A program made the translations under genes and the position numbers. Below the pieces are notes generated by a model. That model did no database searches. It was not told where the DNA came from and worked only from the letters and a program-made list of their open reading frames with translations. From positions 29,113 through 93,112 of the forward strand of contig NZ_NRRG01000015.1 of NCBI RefSeq assembly GCF_016583575.1: 64,000 bases of DNA. Reading direction: 5' to 3'. Each line of letters begins with the position of its first letter. The stretch's first letter is position 1. This stretch comes from Thiocystis violacea. GTDB taxonomy: Bacteria > Pseudomonadota > Gammaproteobacteria > Chromatiales > Chromatiaceae. Below are positions 1-9,006 of the stretch, in pieces.

Positions 1-1791
1 CGTCAGCGGCAGCCGGATGGTGATGTGGGTTCCGCGTCCCGGCGAGGACTCGATCTCGACGCGCCCGTTCATGTCCTCGATGTTGCGCCGCACCACGTCC
101 ATGCCGACGCCGCGACCCGAGATGTCGGTCACGCGCTCGGCGGTCGAGAAGCCGGCATGGAAGATGAGCGCCCAGACCTCCTTGTCGCTCGGGTTGTCGG
201 GCATGGGAATGCCCTGCTTGGCGGCCTTGGCCAGCAGCTTCTCGCGGTTGAGTCCAGCCCCGTCGTCGCTGACCTCGACCACCACGCTGCCGCCGCGATG
301 ACTGGCCCGCAGGGTGATTTCGCCCTGCTCCGGCTTGCCCGCCGCGCGGCGCGCCTCCGGCTGCTCGATACCGTGGTCGATGCTGTTGCGCACCAGATGG
401 TTGAGCGGATCGGCCATGCGCTCGATCAGCCCCTTGTCCAGCTCGGTGTCCTCGCCGACGAGCCGCAGCAAGACCTTCTTGCCGAGACTGGCCGCCGTGT
501 CGCGCACCACTCGCGGGAAACGGTTGAAGACGAAGCTGATCGGCATCATGCGGATGGACATCACCGCCTGCTGGAGATCGCGCGAGTTGCGCTCCAGGTT
601 GGAGAGCCCGCCGAAGATGCGTTCATGGAGGGCCGGATCCAGAACCGTGGCGGATTCGGCCAGCATGGCGTGGGTGATGACCAGCTCGCCGACCAGATTG
701 ATCAGCTGATCGACCTTCTCGACGCTGACCCGAATCGAGGTGTCGGCGGCGATGGCCCTCTTTGGCGCGGCGGTCGCCCTGGATCCGCCCGCGTCGACGG
801 AGCGCTTCGGCTGAGCCGCGACCGTTTGGGCCGGGGACTCGCGCCGGGCCTCGCCATTGGGCTCCGGGAATCCGGGAGAGGCATCGAAAAAGCCATACCC
901 CAGATCCCGGTCGAGGCGATCCTGATTCGCCAGCTCGACCACCTGATCCATTCCAGGGCTGCCGCCGAAGAGACCGAAGCCGTCCAGCTCCTGATCCAAC
1001 GCGAACTCGCTTCCGGGCGCGCCCATGAAAAAACCGTAACCGTCGTCGTCCGATTCATCAGGCTCCGCCGATAGCGACGACTCATCCGGCTGGATCGCCG
1101 CGAGACTGACCTGGTTCGGCTCGCAGATGAAGGCGAAAATCTCCTCGACCGCCCCCCGGCCGACATCGCCGAACAGACGCCAGACACAGACATCCATCTC
1201 ACGCGCGCCGTCCAGATCGGATGGGACCGTTCCCTCGATGGTGCCAAGCTCGCCCAGGGCGTCGAAAAGTCCCTGAAGCTCGAGTCCATCCCGCCGCCCG
1301 ATATCGGCGGGCCGGAATTCGATCCGCCAACCGCCTCCTTCCAGGCTCTCGCGAACGCCCGTGTCCCGAACGGGCGAGGCCAAACCTTCGCCCGACGTGT
1401 CGTCCAGGCTCGCCAGAACCTCCAGATGCGCGCATACCTCGGCAACGCGCGGGGCCTCGTACTCGGTCCCCTCCTGGTGGGCCGCCAGTTGCGACTTGAG
1501 CACGTCGCCGGCCTGCAGAAAGGCGTCGACCATCTCGACGGTCGGGGCCAATTCCTGCTTGCGCAGACGATCGAGCAGGGTCTCCAGGACATGGGTCACC
1601 CGGGCCATGTCGTTAAAACCGAAGGTGCCGGCGCCGCCCTTCATGGAGTGGGCCGCGCGAAAGATCGCGTTGAGCGTCTCCAGATCCGGCGCGTCGACGT
1701 CCAACTCCAGCAGCAGGCCCTCCATCGTCGCCAGATTCTCACCGGCTTCCTCGAAGAACACCTGATAGAACTGACTCATATCGATGGTCAT
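1..1791 (-). CDS. cheA: Chemotaxis histidine kinase CheA (partial, 3' end off window)
   Basis: Chemotaxis two-component kinase that autophosphorylates on an HPt histidine and passes the phosphate to CheY. The visible 597 codons start at an ATG preceded by AAGGAG at 7 nt. Order: P1 HPt domain with FRAAHSMKGG (His48); a long acidic linker with three YGFF-type motifs (GYGFFMGAPG, GFGLFGGSPG, GYGFFDASPG); P3 dimerisation helix with VDQLINLVGEL; P4 kinase domain with N box HLVRNSIDHG, G1 DDGAGLN, G2 GRGVGMD and G3 GTHITIRLPLT, where the window ends. The C-terminal CheW-like P5 domain must lie beyond the left edge. It follows cheY by 31 nt on the same strand, so the two are probably one transcript. 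The family call is secure; whether it drives flagellar or another chemosensory output is not visible. Confidence 0.96.
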   Translation of the reverse strand, partial: MTIDMSQFYQVFFEEAGENLATMEGLLLELDVDAPDLETLNAIFRAAHSMKGGAGTFGFNDMARVTHVLETLLDRLRKQELAPTVEMVDAFLQAGDVLKSQLAAHQEGTEYEAPRVAEVCAHLEVLASLDDTSGEGLASPVRDTGVRESLEGGGWRIEFRPADIGRRDGLELQGLFDALGELGTIEGTVPSDLDGAREMDVCVWRLFGDVGRGAVEEIFAFICEPNQVSLAAIQPDESSLSAEPDESDDDGYGFFMGAPGSEFALDQELDGFGLFGGSPGMDQVVELANQDRLDRDLGYGFFDASPGFPEPNGEARRESPAQTVAAQPKRSVDAGGSRATAAPKRAIAADTSIRVSVEKVDQLINLVGELVITHAMLAESATVLDPALHERIFGGLSNLERNSRDLQQAVMSIRMMPISFVFNRFPRVVRDTAASLGKKVLLRLVGEDTELDKGLIERMADPLNHLVRNSIDHGIEQPEARRAAGKPEQGEITLRASHRGGSVVVEVSDDGAGLNREKLLAKAAKQGIPMPDNPSDKEVWALIFHAGFSTAERVTDISGRGVGMDVVRRNIEDMNGRVEIESSPGRGTHITIRLPLT

Positions 1792-1798
1792 TGCCCTT

Positions 1799-1804
1799 CT
1801 CCTT
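1799..1804 (-). promoter_or_regulatory. Shine-Dalgarno AAGGAG of cheA
   Basis: AAGGAG read on the minus strand, 7 nt before the ATG at 1791. It favours this ATG over the in-frame ATG four codons later (1779). Confidence 0.8.
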
Positions 1805-1822
1805 GCCTATGGTGCCGCGCGG

Positions 1823-2188
1823 TCAGCCGATCACCTTGCGAACGACTTCGAGCAGCTTCTGCGGATCGAAGGGCTTGACCAGCCAGCCGGTCGCCCCAGC
1901 CGCCCGTCCCTGAGCCTTCATTCCATCGCTCGACTCGGTCGTCAGCATCAGGATTGGGACCGTCTTGTACTGAGGCAGTCCACGCAACTGCTTGATCAGG
2001 GTCAGCCCGTCCATGCGCGGCATGTTCTGGTCGGTGAAGACGAGGTTGAAGTTACCCGCCCGCGCCTTATCGAGGCCATCCTGACCATCGACCGCCTCTG
2101 AAACCGAGTAGCCGGCATCTTTCAGGGTAAAGGACACCATTTGTCGAATGGACGCGGAATCGTCCACGGTAAGGATTGTCTTGGCCAT
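1823..2188 (-). CDS. cheY: Chemotaxis response regulator CheY
   Basis: Single-domain receiver protein of 121 residues, the normal CheY length, with no output domain. Phosphorylation site Asp53 lies in FTDQNMPRMDG, the acidic pocket is Asp9-Asp10 (VDDS), the switch Thr is in MLTTES (83-84) and the conserved Lys105 is in LVKPF. All catalytic residues are present. It lies directly upstream of cheA in the same direction and is the likely phosphate acceptor of that kinase, presumably controlling the motor or another motility output. The start codon agrees with the family N terminus (AKTILTVDDS); the ribosome site is not strong. Confidence 0.95.
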   Translation of the reverse strand: MAKTILTVDDSASIRQMVSFTLKDAGYSVSEAVDGQDGLDKARAGNFNLVFTDQNMPRMDGLTLIKQLRGLPQYKTVPILMLTTESSDGMKAQGRAAGATGWLVKPFDPQKLLEVVRKVIG

Positions 2189-2343
2189 GTCATGCGCCCC
2201 GAGAATTACTATGGTTCTAATCCAAGAAGCCCGGTCCGACCAGTGGACCGCGCCTCGCTCCTAATCCATGCTTCTGAACAGGCGACCCACCTCGGGGCCA
2301 CCACGCACTCGACCCCGAAACGCCGCCGAACCGCCAGTCGCCC

Positions 2344-2398
2344 GTTGCCCGTTGCCCGTTGCCCGTTGCCCGTTGCCCGTTGCCCGTTGCCCGTTGCC
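2344..2398. repeat. Tandem heptamer array GTTGCCC x ~8
   Basis: Seven perfect GTTGCCC units and a final 6/7 unit, head to tail, upstream of cheY in non-coding DNA. Such short heptamer arrays change copy number by slippage. Confidence 0.95.
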
Positions 2399-2732
2399 GA
2401 TGAAGCGTCATCGAACGCCCCATTACAAGAGAAATACCGGAAAGCTTCCACCGAATTGTTGACATGCGTCACGGACCGGCGCCCCAGGCGCCAGACCAGG
2501 CGTGGCCCAGGCTCTTGAGTCCGGCGTCCCGCCAACCCCGATTCCGAAGCCCTTAGTGTCTCCGAACGGGGCGCCGCGTTGTGTGACAAAGATCGCTCCT
2601 ATGAGACGTGACCCTATCGGCGCCGGACATTATCGGCGTCGGACATTACGAGGATCTCGCGGGGCGTCGGAAGCGGCACCCAGCCCTCCGCGATCGGACG
2701 CGACCAAAAGTGATACCTACCGGCCACCACTT

Positions 2733-2791
2733 GTAGGATGGGCAGAGCGAGAGCGATGCCCATCCCGTACGCTCCGAGGCCCAAGATACAA
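2733..2791. repeat. GATGGGC hairpin repeat, copy 1
   Basis: Contains GATGGGCA ... TGCCCATC inverted arms around GAGCGAGAGCGA, then CGTACGCTCCGAGG. Nearly identical to the stretch at 10622-10680; shorter relatives are at 50354-50382 and 57984-58015. A small dispersed palindromic repeat. Confidence 0.85.
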
Positions 2792-2854
2792 GAATGGGCC
2801 AAGCTCCCGCCCACCTCGGGCAGGTATCGGTCATGGTCGCGCCCTCCACGATCG

Positions 2855-2964
2855 GGTAGTGCCTCGATTCGTAGGATGACGACAAACGAGCACACCCGTG
2901 GGAGCGGCTTGTAGCCGCGAAAAACCTCGCGTCGGCGCTCATCGCGGCTAAAAGCCGCTCCCAC
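2855..2964. repeat. MITE-like element, copy A (right end missing)
   Basis: Begins GGTAGTGCCTCGATTCG and ends at the internal palindrome arm AAGCCGCTCCCAC. It matches 12981-13090 and 27755-27864 almost base for base, but lacks the last ~26 bp (ending GGGGCGCTACC) that copies B and C carry. Confidence 0.9.
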
Positions 2965-3042
2965 GGTCGATCGCACTGAAACCCAAACCCCAGTGTGCGA
3001 AAATCCCCGCCCATTCCGAAGAAACGAGGTTGTTTCAGCACG

Positions 3043-6000
3043 ATGCATTCGCAGCCCCCGGCAACCCCGCACTCCCCACTCGACCCGCCGCTGCCGCGAC
3101 GCCTAGGCGAGCGTCTGCTGTGGGGCCGACTCTACGGGGCAAGCACGGCGCTCGCCATCGCCCGCGCCGCCAGCCAGCATCAGGGACTCATCCTGGCGCT
3201 GGTCGACGACGTCCAGAGCGCCGCCAGCCTGCGCGCCGAACTCAAGTTCTTCCTCGCCGGGAGCGAGCGGCCGATCCTGAGTTTCCCGGACTGGGAGACC
3301 CTGCCCTACGACGTCTTCTCACCGCTGCCGGAGCTGGTATCCGAGCGCTTGCTGACGCTGCACCGGCTGTCCACCCTGACCCAGGGCGTGCTGGTGGTTC
3401 CAATCGGAACCCTGATGCAGCGCCTGGCGCCGCGCGACTATGTCGACGGCCACTCATTGGTGCTCGCGGTCGGGGATCGGCTCGACCTGGACGCCACCCG
3501 CCGCCGTCTGGAGCGGGCCGGCTATTCCTGCGTCTCCCAGGTCATCGGACACGGCGAATACGCGGTGCGCGGCTCGCTGCTGGATGTCTTCCCCATGGGC
3601 AGCCAGGTTCCGCTGCGCATCGATCTGTTCGACGCCGAGATCGATAGCATCCGCGTCTTCGATCCCGACACCCAACGCTCCAAGGACAAGATCGAGCGGA
3701 TCCGCCTACTGCCCGCGCGCGAGTTTCCGCTCGACGAGGAGGCCATCGCCGGATTCCGCCAGCGCTACCGCGCCGCCATCGAGGGCGATCCCCAGTCGAG
3801 CCTCATCTACCGCGAGGTCTCCAACGGCCAGACCCCGGGCGGACTTGAATATTATTTGCCGCTCTTCTTCGACCAGACCGCGACCCTCTTCGACTATCTG
3901 CCCGAGGGCGTCCTCGTCTTCGAGCCGGCCGACGCCCGTGAGACCTCGACCACCTTCTTCGCCGGTGTCGAACAGCGTTACGAACAGCGCCGACACAATA
4001 TCGAGCGACCCCTACTCCCCCCGGCACGGCTCTATCTGCCGCCCGACGAGCTGGCGGCGGCGCTGAACCGGCTCTCCGGCGTGCTGCATCAGTCGCCCGA
4101 GGTTCCCAGCCGCCGCAAGGGCTACACGGACGTCTGCAACTTCGCGACCACCACCCTGCCCCCGCTGGCCATCCAGGCGCGCGCCACCCAGCCCGCCCAG
4201 GCGCTCAAGGACTTCCTCGCCGCGCCCGCGCGCCGGGTGCTCTTCGTCGCCGAGAGTACCGGGCGACGCGAGCAGCTCGCCGAGCACCTACGGGGCTTCG
4301 ACATCCGCGCCCGCGCGCTGCCAGGCTGGCAAGCCTTCCTGGACGGAACCGACCCCATCGGTCTCACCGTGGCGCCAATCGAGCAGGGACTGCTGCTGGA
4401 GGACACCCAGCTCGCCATCGTTACCGAGACCCAGCTCTACGGCGAGCGGGTGCGCCAGGAGCGCCGTCGACGCGCCCGCGAGCGCGACAGCGACGCCATC
4501 GTCCGCAACCTCACGGAGCTGACCGAGGGCGCGCCAGTGGTCCACGAGGACCATGGGGTCGGACGCTATCTGGGGCTTCAGACCCTCACCGTTGGCGGCA
4601 TGACCACGGAGCTGATGGCGCTGGAGTACGCCAATGGGGACAAGCTCTATGTCCCCATCAGCTCGCTGCACCTCATCTCACGCTACACCGGCGCCTCGCC
4701 CGAGAACGCCCCGCTGCACAAGCTCGGCGGCGATCAATGGGACAAGATCAAGCGCAAAGCGGCGCAAAAGGCGCACGACGTGGCGGCCGAGCTGCTGGAC
4801 ATCTACGCCCGCCGCGCCGCGCGCCAAGGCGTGGCCTTCCCTGATGGGGGTGACGAATACGCCGCCTTCGCCGCCGCCTTCGCCTTCGAGGAAACGCCGG
4901 ACCAGCAGCGTGCCATCGAGTCGGTGCTGGCGGACATGGCCGACCCCAAGCCCATGGACCGTGTGGTCTGCGGCGATGTCGGCTTCGGCAAGACCGAGGT
5001 CGCCATGCGCGCCGCCTTCATGGCGATCAACGGGGGCCGACAAGTCGTGGTGCTGGTGCCCACCACCCTGCTCGCCCAGCAGCACTTCGAGAACCTCTCC
5101 GACCGCTTCGCCGACTGGCCGATCCGGGTCGAGAGCCTGTCGCGCTTCCGCACCGCCAAGGAGCAGAAGGTCATCCTCGACGGCCTGGCCGACGGCACGG
5201 TCGACATCGTGGTCGGCACCCACAAGCTCTTGCAGCCGAGCATCAAGTTCAAGAACCTGGGGCTGGCCATCATCGACGAAGAGCACCGCTTCGGCGTCCG
5301 CCACAAAGAGCAGATGAAGAACCTGCGCAGCGAGGTCGACATCCTGACCCTCACCGCCACGCCTATCCCGCGCACCCTCAACATGGCCATGTCCGGGCTG
5401 CGGGATCTGTCGATCATCGCCACCCCGCCGGTCGAGCGGCACCCGATCAAGACCTTCGTCAGCGCCTGGAATGACGCGCTGATTCAAGAGGCGGTGCTGC
5501 GCGAGCTGAAACGCGGCGGCCAGGTCTACTTCCTCCACAACGAAGTGGAGACCATCGAGAACCAGGCGCAGAAGCTGGAGGCCCTGATCCCGGAGGCGCG
5601 GGTGCAGGTCGCCCACGGCCAGATGCGCGAGCGCGACCTGGAGCGCGTCATGCGCGACTTCTATCACCAGCGCTTCAACCTGCTGGTCTGCACCACCATC
5701 ATCGAGAGCGGCATCGACGTGCCGAGCGCCAACACCATCGTCATCAACCGCGCCGACAAGCTGGGGCTGGCCCAGTTGCACCAGTTGCGCGGCCGGGTCG
5801 GACGCTCCCACCACCGCGCCTACGCCTATCTCATCACCCCGCCGGCCAAGACCATGACGGCGGATGCCAAGAAGCGGCTGGAGGCGATCGAGTCCATGGA
5901 AGATCTGGGCGCCGGCTTCACCCTCGCCACCCACGACCTGGAGATCCGCGGCGCGGGCGAGCTGCTGGGCGACGAGCAATCGGGTCAGATCACCGAGATC

Positions 6001-6525
6001 GGCTTCACCCTTTACATGGACCTGCTGGAGCGCGCCGTGCAGGCGCTCAAGGCCGGCCGCACCCCCGAGCTGGACCGCCCGCTCGACCACGGCGCCGAGA
6101 TCGACCTCGGCATCCCCGCCCTGCTCCCCAGCGACTACCTCCCCGACGTCCACGCCCGCCTGGTGCTCTACAAACGCATCGCCAGCGCCCGCGACCGCGA
6201 TGAGCTGCGCGAGCTGCAAGTCGAGATGATCGACCGCTTCGGCCTCCTCCCCGACCCCGCCAAGAACCTCCTGGAGATCACCGAGCTGAAGCTCAGGGTC
6301 CAGCCCTGGGGCATCCGCAAGATCGAAGCCGGCCCGGCCAGCGGCCGTATCCTCTTCACCGATGAGCCCAAGATCGATCCCACCAAGCTCATCCGGCTGA
6401 TTCAGACCAAGCCCAAGGAATACAAGCTGGAAGGCGGCGACAAGCTCAAGTTCTTTAGGGACATGGCCGAGCCAGGGCAGCGGTTGCTGGCGGTCGGCGC
6501 GGTGGTGGAGCAGTTGGTGGGGTAG
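3043..6525 (+). CDS. mfd: Transcription-repair coupling factor Mfd
   Basis: Cytoplasmic ATP-dependent translocase that removes RNA polymerase stalled at DNA damage and recruits UvrA. Length 1160 aa, as expected (E. coli about 1148). The N-terminal UvrB-like module includes PILSFPDWETLPYD and the homology region GHGEYAVRGSLLDVFP; the RNA-polymerase-interacting domain includes VVHEDHGVGRYLGL; the helicase core has Walker A GDVGFGKTEVAMR (about residue 644), the DEEH box (745-748), TATPIPRTLNMAM and the QLRGRVGRS motif; the C-terminal TRCF domain follows. The frame extends upstream to a GTG at 2995, but I chose ATG 3043: the upstream codons look unrelated to the family and no ribosome site precedes 2995. 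It stands alone between repeats and the UPF0175 gene. Confidence 0.97.
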   Translation: MHSQPPATPHSPLDPPLPRRLGERLLWGRLYGASTALAIARAASQHQGLILALVDDVQSAASLRAELKFFLAGSERPILSFPDWETLPYDVFSPLPELVSERLLTLHRLSTLTQGVLVVPIGTLMQRLAPRDYVDGHSLVLAVGDRLDLDATRRRLERAGYSCVSQVIGHGEYAVRGSLLDVFPMGSQVPLRIDLFDAEIDSIRVFDPDTQRSKDKIERIRLLPAREFPLDEEAIAGFRQRYRAAIEGDPQSSLIYREVSNGQTPGGLEYYLPLFFDQTATLFDYLPEGVLVFEPADARETSTTFFAGVEQRYEQRRHNIERPLLPPARLYLPPDELAAALNRLSGVLHQSPEVPSRRKGYTDVCNFATTTLPPLAIQARATQPAQALKDFLAAPARRVLFVAESTGRREQLAEHLRGFDIRARALPGWQAFLDGTDPIGLTVAPIEQGLLLEDTQLAIVTETQLYGERVRQERRRRARERDSDAIVRNLTELTEGAPVVHEDHGVGRYLGLQTLTVGGMTTELMALEYANGDKLYVPISSLHLISRYTGASPENAPLHKLGGDQWDKIKRKAAQKAHDVAAELLDIYARRAARQGVAFPDGGDEYAAFAAAFAFEETPDQQRAIESVLADMADPKPMDRVVCGDVGFGKTEVAMRAAFMAINGGRQVVVLVPTTLLAQQHFENLSDRFADWPIRVESLSRFRTAKEQKVILDGLADGTVDIVVGTHKLLQPSIKFKNLGLAIIDEEHRFGVRHKEQMKNLRSEVDILTLTATPIPRTLNMAMSGLRDLSIIATPPVERHPIKTFVSAWNDALIQEAVLRELKRGGQVYFLHNEVETIENQAQKLEALIPEARVQVAHGQMRERDLERVMRDFYHQRFNLLVCTTIIESGIDVPSANTIVINRADKLGLAQLHQLRGRVGRSHHRAYAYLITPPAKTMTADAKKRLEAIESMEDLGAGFTLATHDLEIRGAGELLGDEQSGQITEIGFTLYMDLLERAVQALKAGRTPELDRPLDHGAEIDLGIPALLPSDYLPDVHARLVLYKRIASARDRDELRELQVEMIDRFGLLPDPAKNLLEITELKLRVQPWGIRKIEAGPASGRILFTDEPKIDPTKLIRLIQTKPKEYKLEGGDKLKFFRDMAEPGQRLLAVGAVVEQLVG

Positions 6526-6612
6526 CCTTGGAAGCGCCGCGCTGGCCCCGACGTACCAACCGGGACCGGACTACAATCGACCCATCGCCACGCTCACCCC
6601 GCAGGCCATCGC

Positions 6613-6867
6613 ATGCCGACGCTCCTATTTGAAACTCCAACCGATGCCTGGCCGATGCCCGCCGATCCACCCGAGCTATTTGCCGCCGAGGCCGGTTTTC
6701 TGCTGGCCTTGATGCTGTTCGAGCTGGGGCGGGTGTCCTCCGGCAAGGCCGGACGCCTCCGCGGCATGGGGCGAGTCGAATTCCTGTTGGCCGCCAGTCG
6801 CGCTGGAACACCGGTCGTCACACTCTCAACCGACGAGATGGCGCCCGAGTTTTCCTGGGATGATTGA
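6613..6867 (+). CDS. UPF0175 family protein (antitoxin-like)
   Basis: Small protein of 84 aa. The core segment AGFLLALMLFELGRVSSGKA followed by GMGRVEFLLAASRAGTPVV matches the UPF0175 pattern (leucine-rich helix, 'SSGKAA.L.GM.RVEFL', then a 'G.PV' turn). UPF0175 members are thought to be DNA-binding antitoxins, usually followed at once by a PIN/DUF3368 toxin. Here the expected toxin start overlaps its stop codon but is cut short after about 15 codons (see 6860-6907), so the antitoxin seems to have outlived its partner. It follows mfd by 87 nt. The family call rests on motif recall only. Confidence 0.7.
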   Translation: MPTLLFETPTDAWPMPADPPELFAAEAGFLLALMLFELGRVSSGKAGRLRGMGRVEFLLAASRAGTPVVTLSTDEMAPEFSWDD

Positions 6868-6907
6868 GTGTGCCGTCATCAATGCCGGCCCCTTCCAGAT
6901 AGGTTGA
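6860..6907 (+). pseudogene. Remnant of a DUF3368/PIN-domain toxin start
   Basis: An ATG overlaps the last 8 nt of the UPF0175 gene and reads MIECAVINAGPFQIG before a stop. This resembles the first strand of DUF3368 PIN toxins (MI..VVINA.PLI.L), including the Asn-Ala-(Gly/Ser)-Pro step, then loses similarity. The overlap is the usual layout of this antitoxin-toxin pair. I infer a toxin gene deleted after its first strand; it could also be chance, since only 15 codons are available. Confidence 0.45.
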
Positions 6908-7225
6908 AAAATCCGTTGCGTCGGCACGGTTAGCACGGGCGAGAATTCGTTGCCGCACGGCCACACGCTGGTTAGGATGCCTCGGGGCTGGCTTCCGATG
7001 TGGTGGATTGGCTTTGGCTCGTTCCGCCTATTTCCTACCTTCCCCGAGCTTTTCAGAAGCCAGGGCCTGTTGCTTCGCTTATCCTAGGACCACCAGGACC
7101 ATTCCTTAACATCAGGGGCCTTTCGGACGAGACCAGCCGATGCCTTTAAATGCCTTTCACGGAAATGATTCCGGAGAACGAATTAGGGAAGCCTACAAGA
7201 TGCTGTCGATATCAAGGGTCTGATT
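6908..7225. other. Intergenic leader of the exopolysaccharide pair
   Basis: About 320 bp without a credible gene. The only structure seen is a direct repeat ATGCCTTT at 7140-7147 and 7150-7157 (10-bp period), 69-86 nt before the next start codon. The promoter of the co-polymerase gene probably lies here; no consensus box was convincing. Confidence 0.5.
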
Positions 7226-8986
7226 GTGGAAGAAAATATCCTGACACTGGACGATTATATCGCAATCGTCAAACGACGTAAGTGGCATGCGATCATTCCC
7301 GCTTTCGTATTGCTGGTGATCGCCATACTCGCCGCGCTTCTGATTCCACCGGTATACCGTTCATCGGCAACGATTCTGATCGAGCGCCAGGAAATTCCCG
7401 TGGATCTGGTGCGAACCACGGTCACGAGCTACGCCGATCAACGCATTCAAGTCATCAGTCAGCGGGTGATGACCACGAGTAATTTGAGCGGCTTGATCGA
7501 GCGTTATGATCTCTATCCGGATATCCGAAGCAAGCAGAGCATCAATGCGGCGGTCGAGGAGATGCGAAAATGGGTCAAGCTGGACATGATCAGCGCCGAC
7601 GTTCTCGATCCACAAAGCGGCCGGGCGCAGGAGGCGACCATCGCCTTTTCGCTCTCCTTCGAGAACCGCTCGGCCGCGATGACGCAGAAGGTGACCAGCG
7701 ACCTGGTTTCCCTGTTTCTAAACGAGAACCTTGAGCGGCGCGCGGCGGCGGCAAATGAAGCGACGAATTTTCTGCAAGTAGAGGCCAGTCGGCTGGGATC
7801 CGAGATCAGTACCCTGGAAGCCAGGCTCGCCACTTTCAAGGAGGATAACAGCGATAATCTTCCGGAACTCGCCTCGCTGAATCGGGAGCTCATGATCCGC
7901 ACGGAAGAGCGTCTGCGCGACAATGGGCAAGCGATCAGAACACTCCAGCAACAGGTGCTTTATCTCGAATCCGAGCTGGCTCAGTTGGACCCGACCCTCG
8001 GGGGTTACTCGGGCATTCAGGCGAATTCGGTCGAAGCTTATCTGGAAGAGTTGCAAACACGCTACGTCAGGGCCAAGGAGCGGTATTCTCCAGACCACCC
8101 GGATCGCATTCAACTCGAGAAGGAAATCGAAGCCTTGCAGCAAAACTCCAGCGCATCCAGCGCGGCGTTCATTCAGTCTCGCCTGGATGGCTTGATCGCG
8201 GAATCGTCATCGCTGAAAAAACGCTATTCGGACGAGCACCCCGAGGTCATCGCCTTAAACCGGAGTATCGCGGATACCCGGAGAAAGCTGGAAGAGGCCA
8301 GGAAATCGATCGGCACTCAGTCGGCTTCAACGGCGACCATCAATAATCCGGCGCATGTTCAACTGCGAGTGAAACTAGAGGGCACGCAGCAGGAACTCGA
8401 ATCCTTGAAGCGGACGAGTAAGCAGCTCGAGGACCAGCTCCGGGGCTATGAGGAGAGAATCACGAAGGCCCCGAGAGTGGAGCAGGAATATCGCGCGCTG
8501 ACCCGCGATTACGAGAATGCCATGGCCAAGTACCAGGAAATCCGTGAAAAAGGTTTACAGGCGGAATTGGCCCAGTCCCTGGAGCGTGATAGGAAGAGTG
8601 AGCGTTTCTCGCTGATCGAACCGCCCCTGCTGCCGGAGAAGCCATTCAAACCCAATCGACTGGCGATTTTCGTACTGGGTTTCGTGCTTGCCGGTGCCGG
8701 CGGCGTGGGCAGCTTGGCCCTCTCGGAAGCGTTGGACAAGGGTTTGCATGGCCCTCGGGCGATTCAAATGGCGACGAATCTGCCTTTGCTGGCGATCGTT
8801 CCCTATATCGAAACAGCGACTGATCAAGGAGCACGCCGGAAACGGACGCGGACCATCATGGCGTTCGGTGTCGTGGGTATTCTGACCCTGGTGGCCGTGT
8901 TCCACTGGGCTGTTTTACCATTGGACGTCCTCTGGTTCGTCGTCATGCGTCGGTTCGACGTCTCATTGCCGGGTTTGAGCAACTGA
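7226..8986 (+). CDS. Polysaccharide co-polymerase / chain-length determinant (Wzz/GumC type)
   Basis: Inner-membrane protein of 586 aa that controls chain length and export of exopolysaccharide. The N-terminal Wzz domain starts LDDYIAIVKRRKW, followed by a membrane segment at about residues 20-41 (AIIPAFVLLVIAILAALLIP). A long periplasmic coiled-coil region (about 170-440) comes next, then a second membrane segment near 477-500 that starts after the proline-rich PPLLPEKPFKPNR motif typical of PCP proteins, and a third near 545-570. The start is GTG with AAGGG 7 nt upstream. The tyrosine autokinase follows after 20 nt, and the two are normally partners. The rest of the polysaccharide machinery is not adjacent; another block lies at 34070-38937. 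Confidence 0.9.
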   Translation: MEENILTLDDYIAIVKRRKWHAIIPAFVLLVIAILAALLIPPVYRSSATILIERQEIPVDLVRTTVTSYADQRIQVISQRVMTTSNLSGLIERYDLYPDIRSKQSINAAVEEMRKWVKLDMISADVLDPQSGRAQEATIAFSLSFENRSAAMTQKVTSDLVSLFLNENLERRAAAANEATNFLQVEASRLGSEISTLEARLATFKEDNSDNLPELASLNRELMIRTEERLRDNGQAIRTLQQQVLYLESELAQLDPTLGGYSGIQANSVEAYLEELQTRYVRAKERYSPDHPDRIQLEKEIEALQQNSSASSAAFIQSRLDGLIAESSSLKKRYSDEHPEVIALNRSIADTRRKLEEARKSIGTQSASTATINNPAHVQLRVKLEGTQQELESLKRTSKQLEDQLRGYEERITKAPRVEQEYRALTRDYENAMAKYQEIREKGLQAELAQSLERDRKSERFSLIEPPLLPEKPFKPNRLAIFVLGFVLAGAGGVGSLALSEALDKGLHGPRAIQMATNLPLLAIVPYIETATDQGARRKRTRTIMAFGVVGILTLVAVFHWAVLPLDVLWFVVMRRFDVSLPGLSN

Positions 8987-9006
8987 AATAGAAGGGCCAT
9001 ACAGCT

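Larger units (their letters stand above)
2189..3042. other. Gene-free, repeat-rich intergenic region
   Basis: About 850 bp between divergent cheY and mfd with no convincing gene. It holds the GTTGCCC array, one GATGGGC hairpin repeat (2733-2791) and one left-hand copy of the 136-bp MITE-like element (2855-2964). Open frames here run through these repeats and have no family resemblance. The promoters for cheY and mfd must lie inside, but I could not identify them. Confidence 0.7.

Noticed and set aside
2614..3072. Open frame of about 150 codons left of mfd on the minus strand
   Set aside because: It is formed by the hairpin repeat and MITE-like element; related frames appear at every other copy of these repeats.
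4678..6219. Long open frame on the minus strand inside mfd (and similar antisense frames at 16925-18664, 20099-22417, 41500-43398, 50914-53091 and 54288-56231)
   Set aside because: They lie wholly opposite well-recognised genes in high-G+C DNA, have low-complexity or family-less translations, and are the expected by-product of codon bias.
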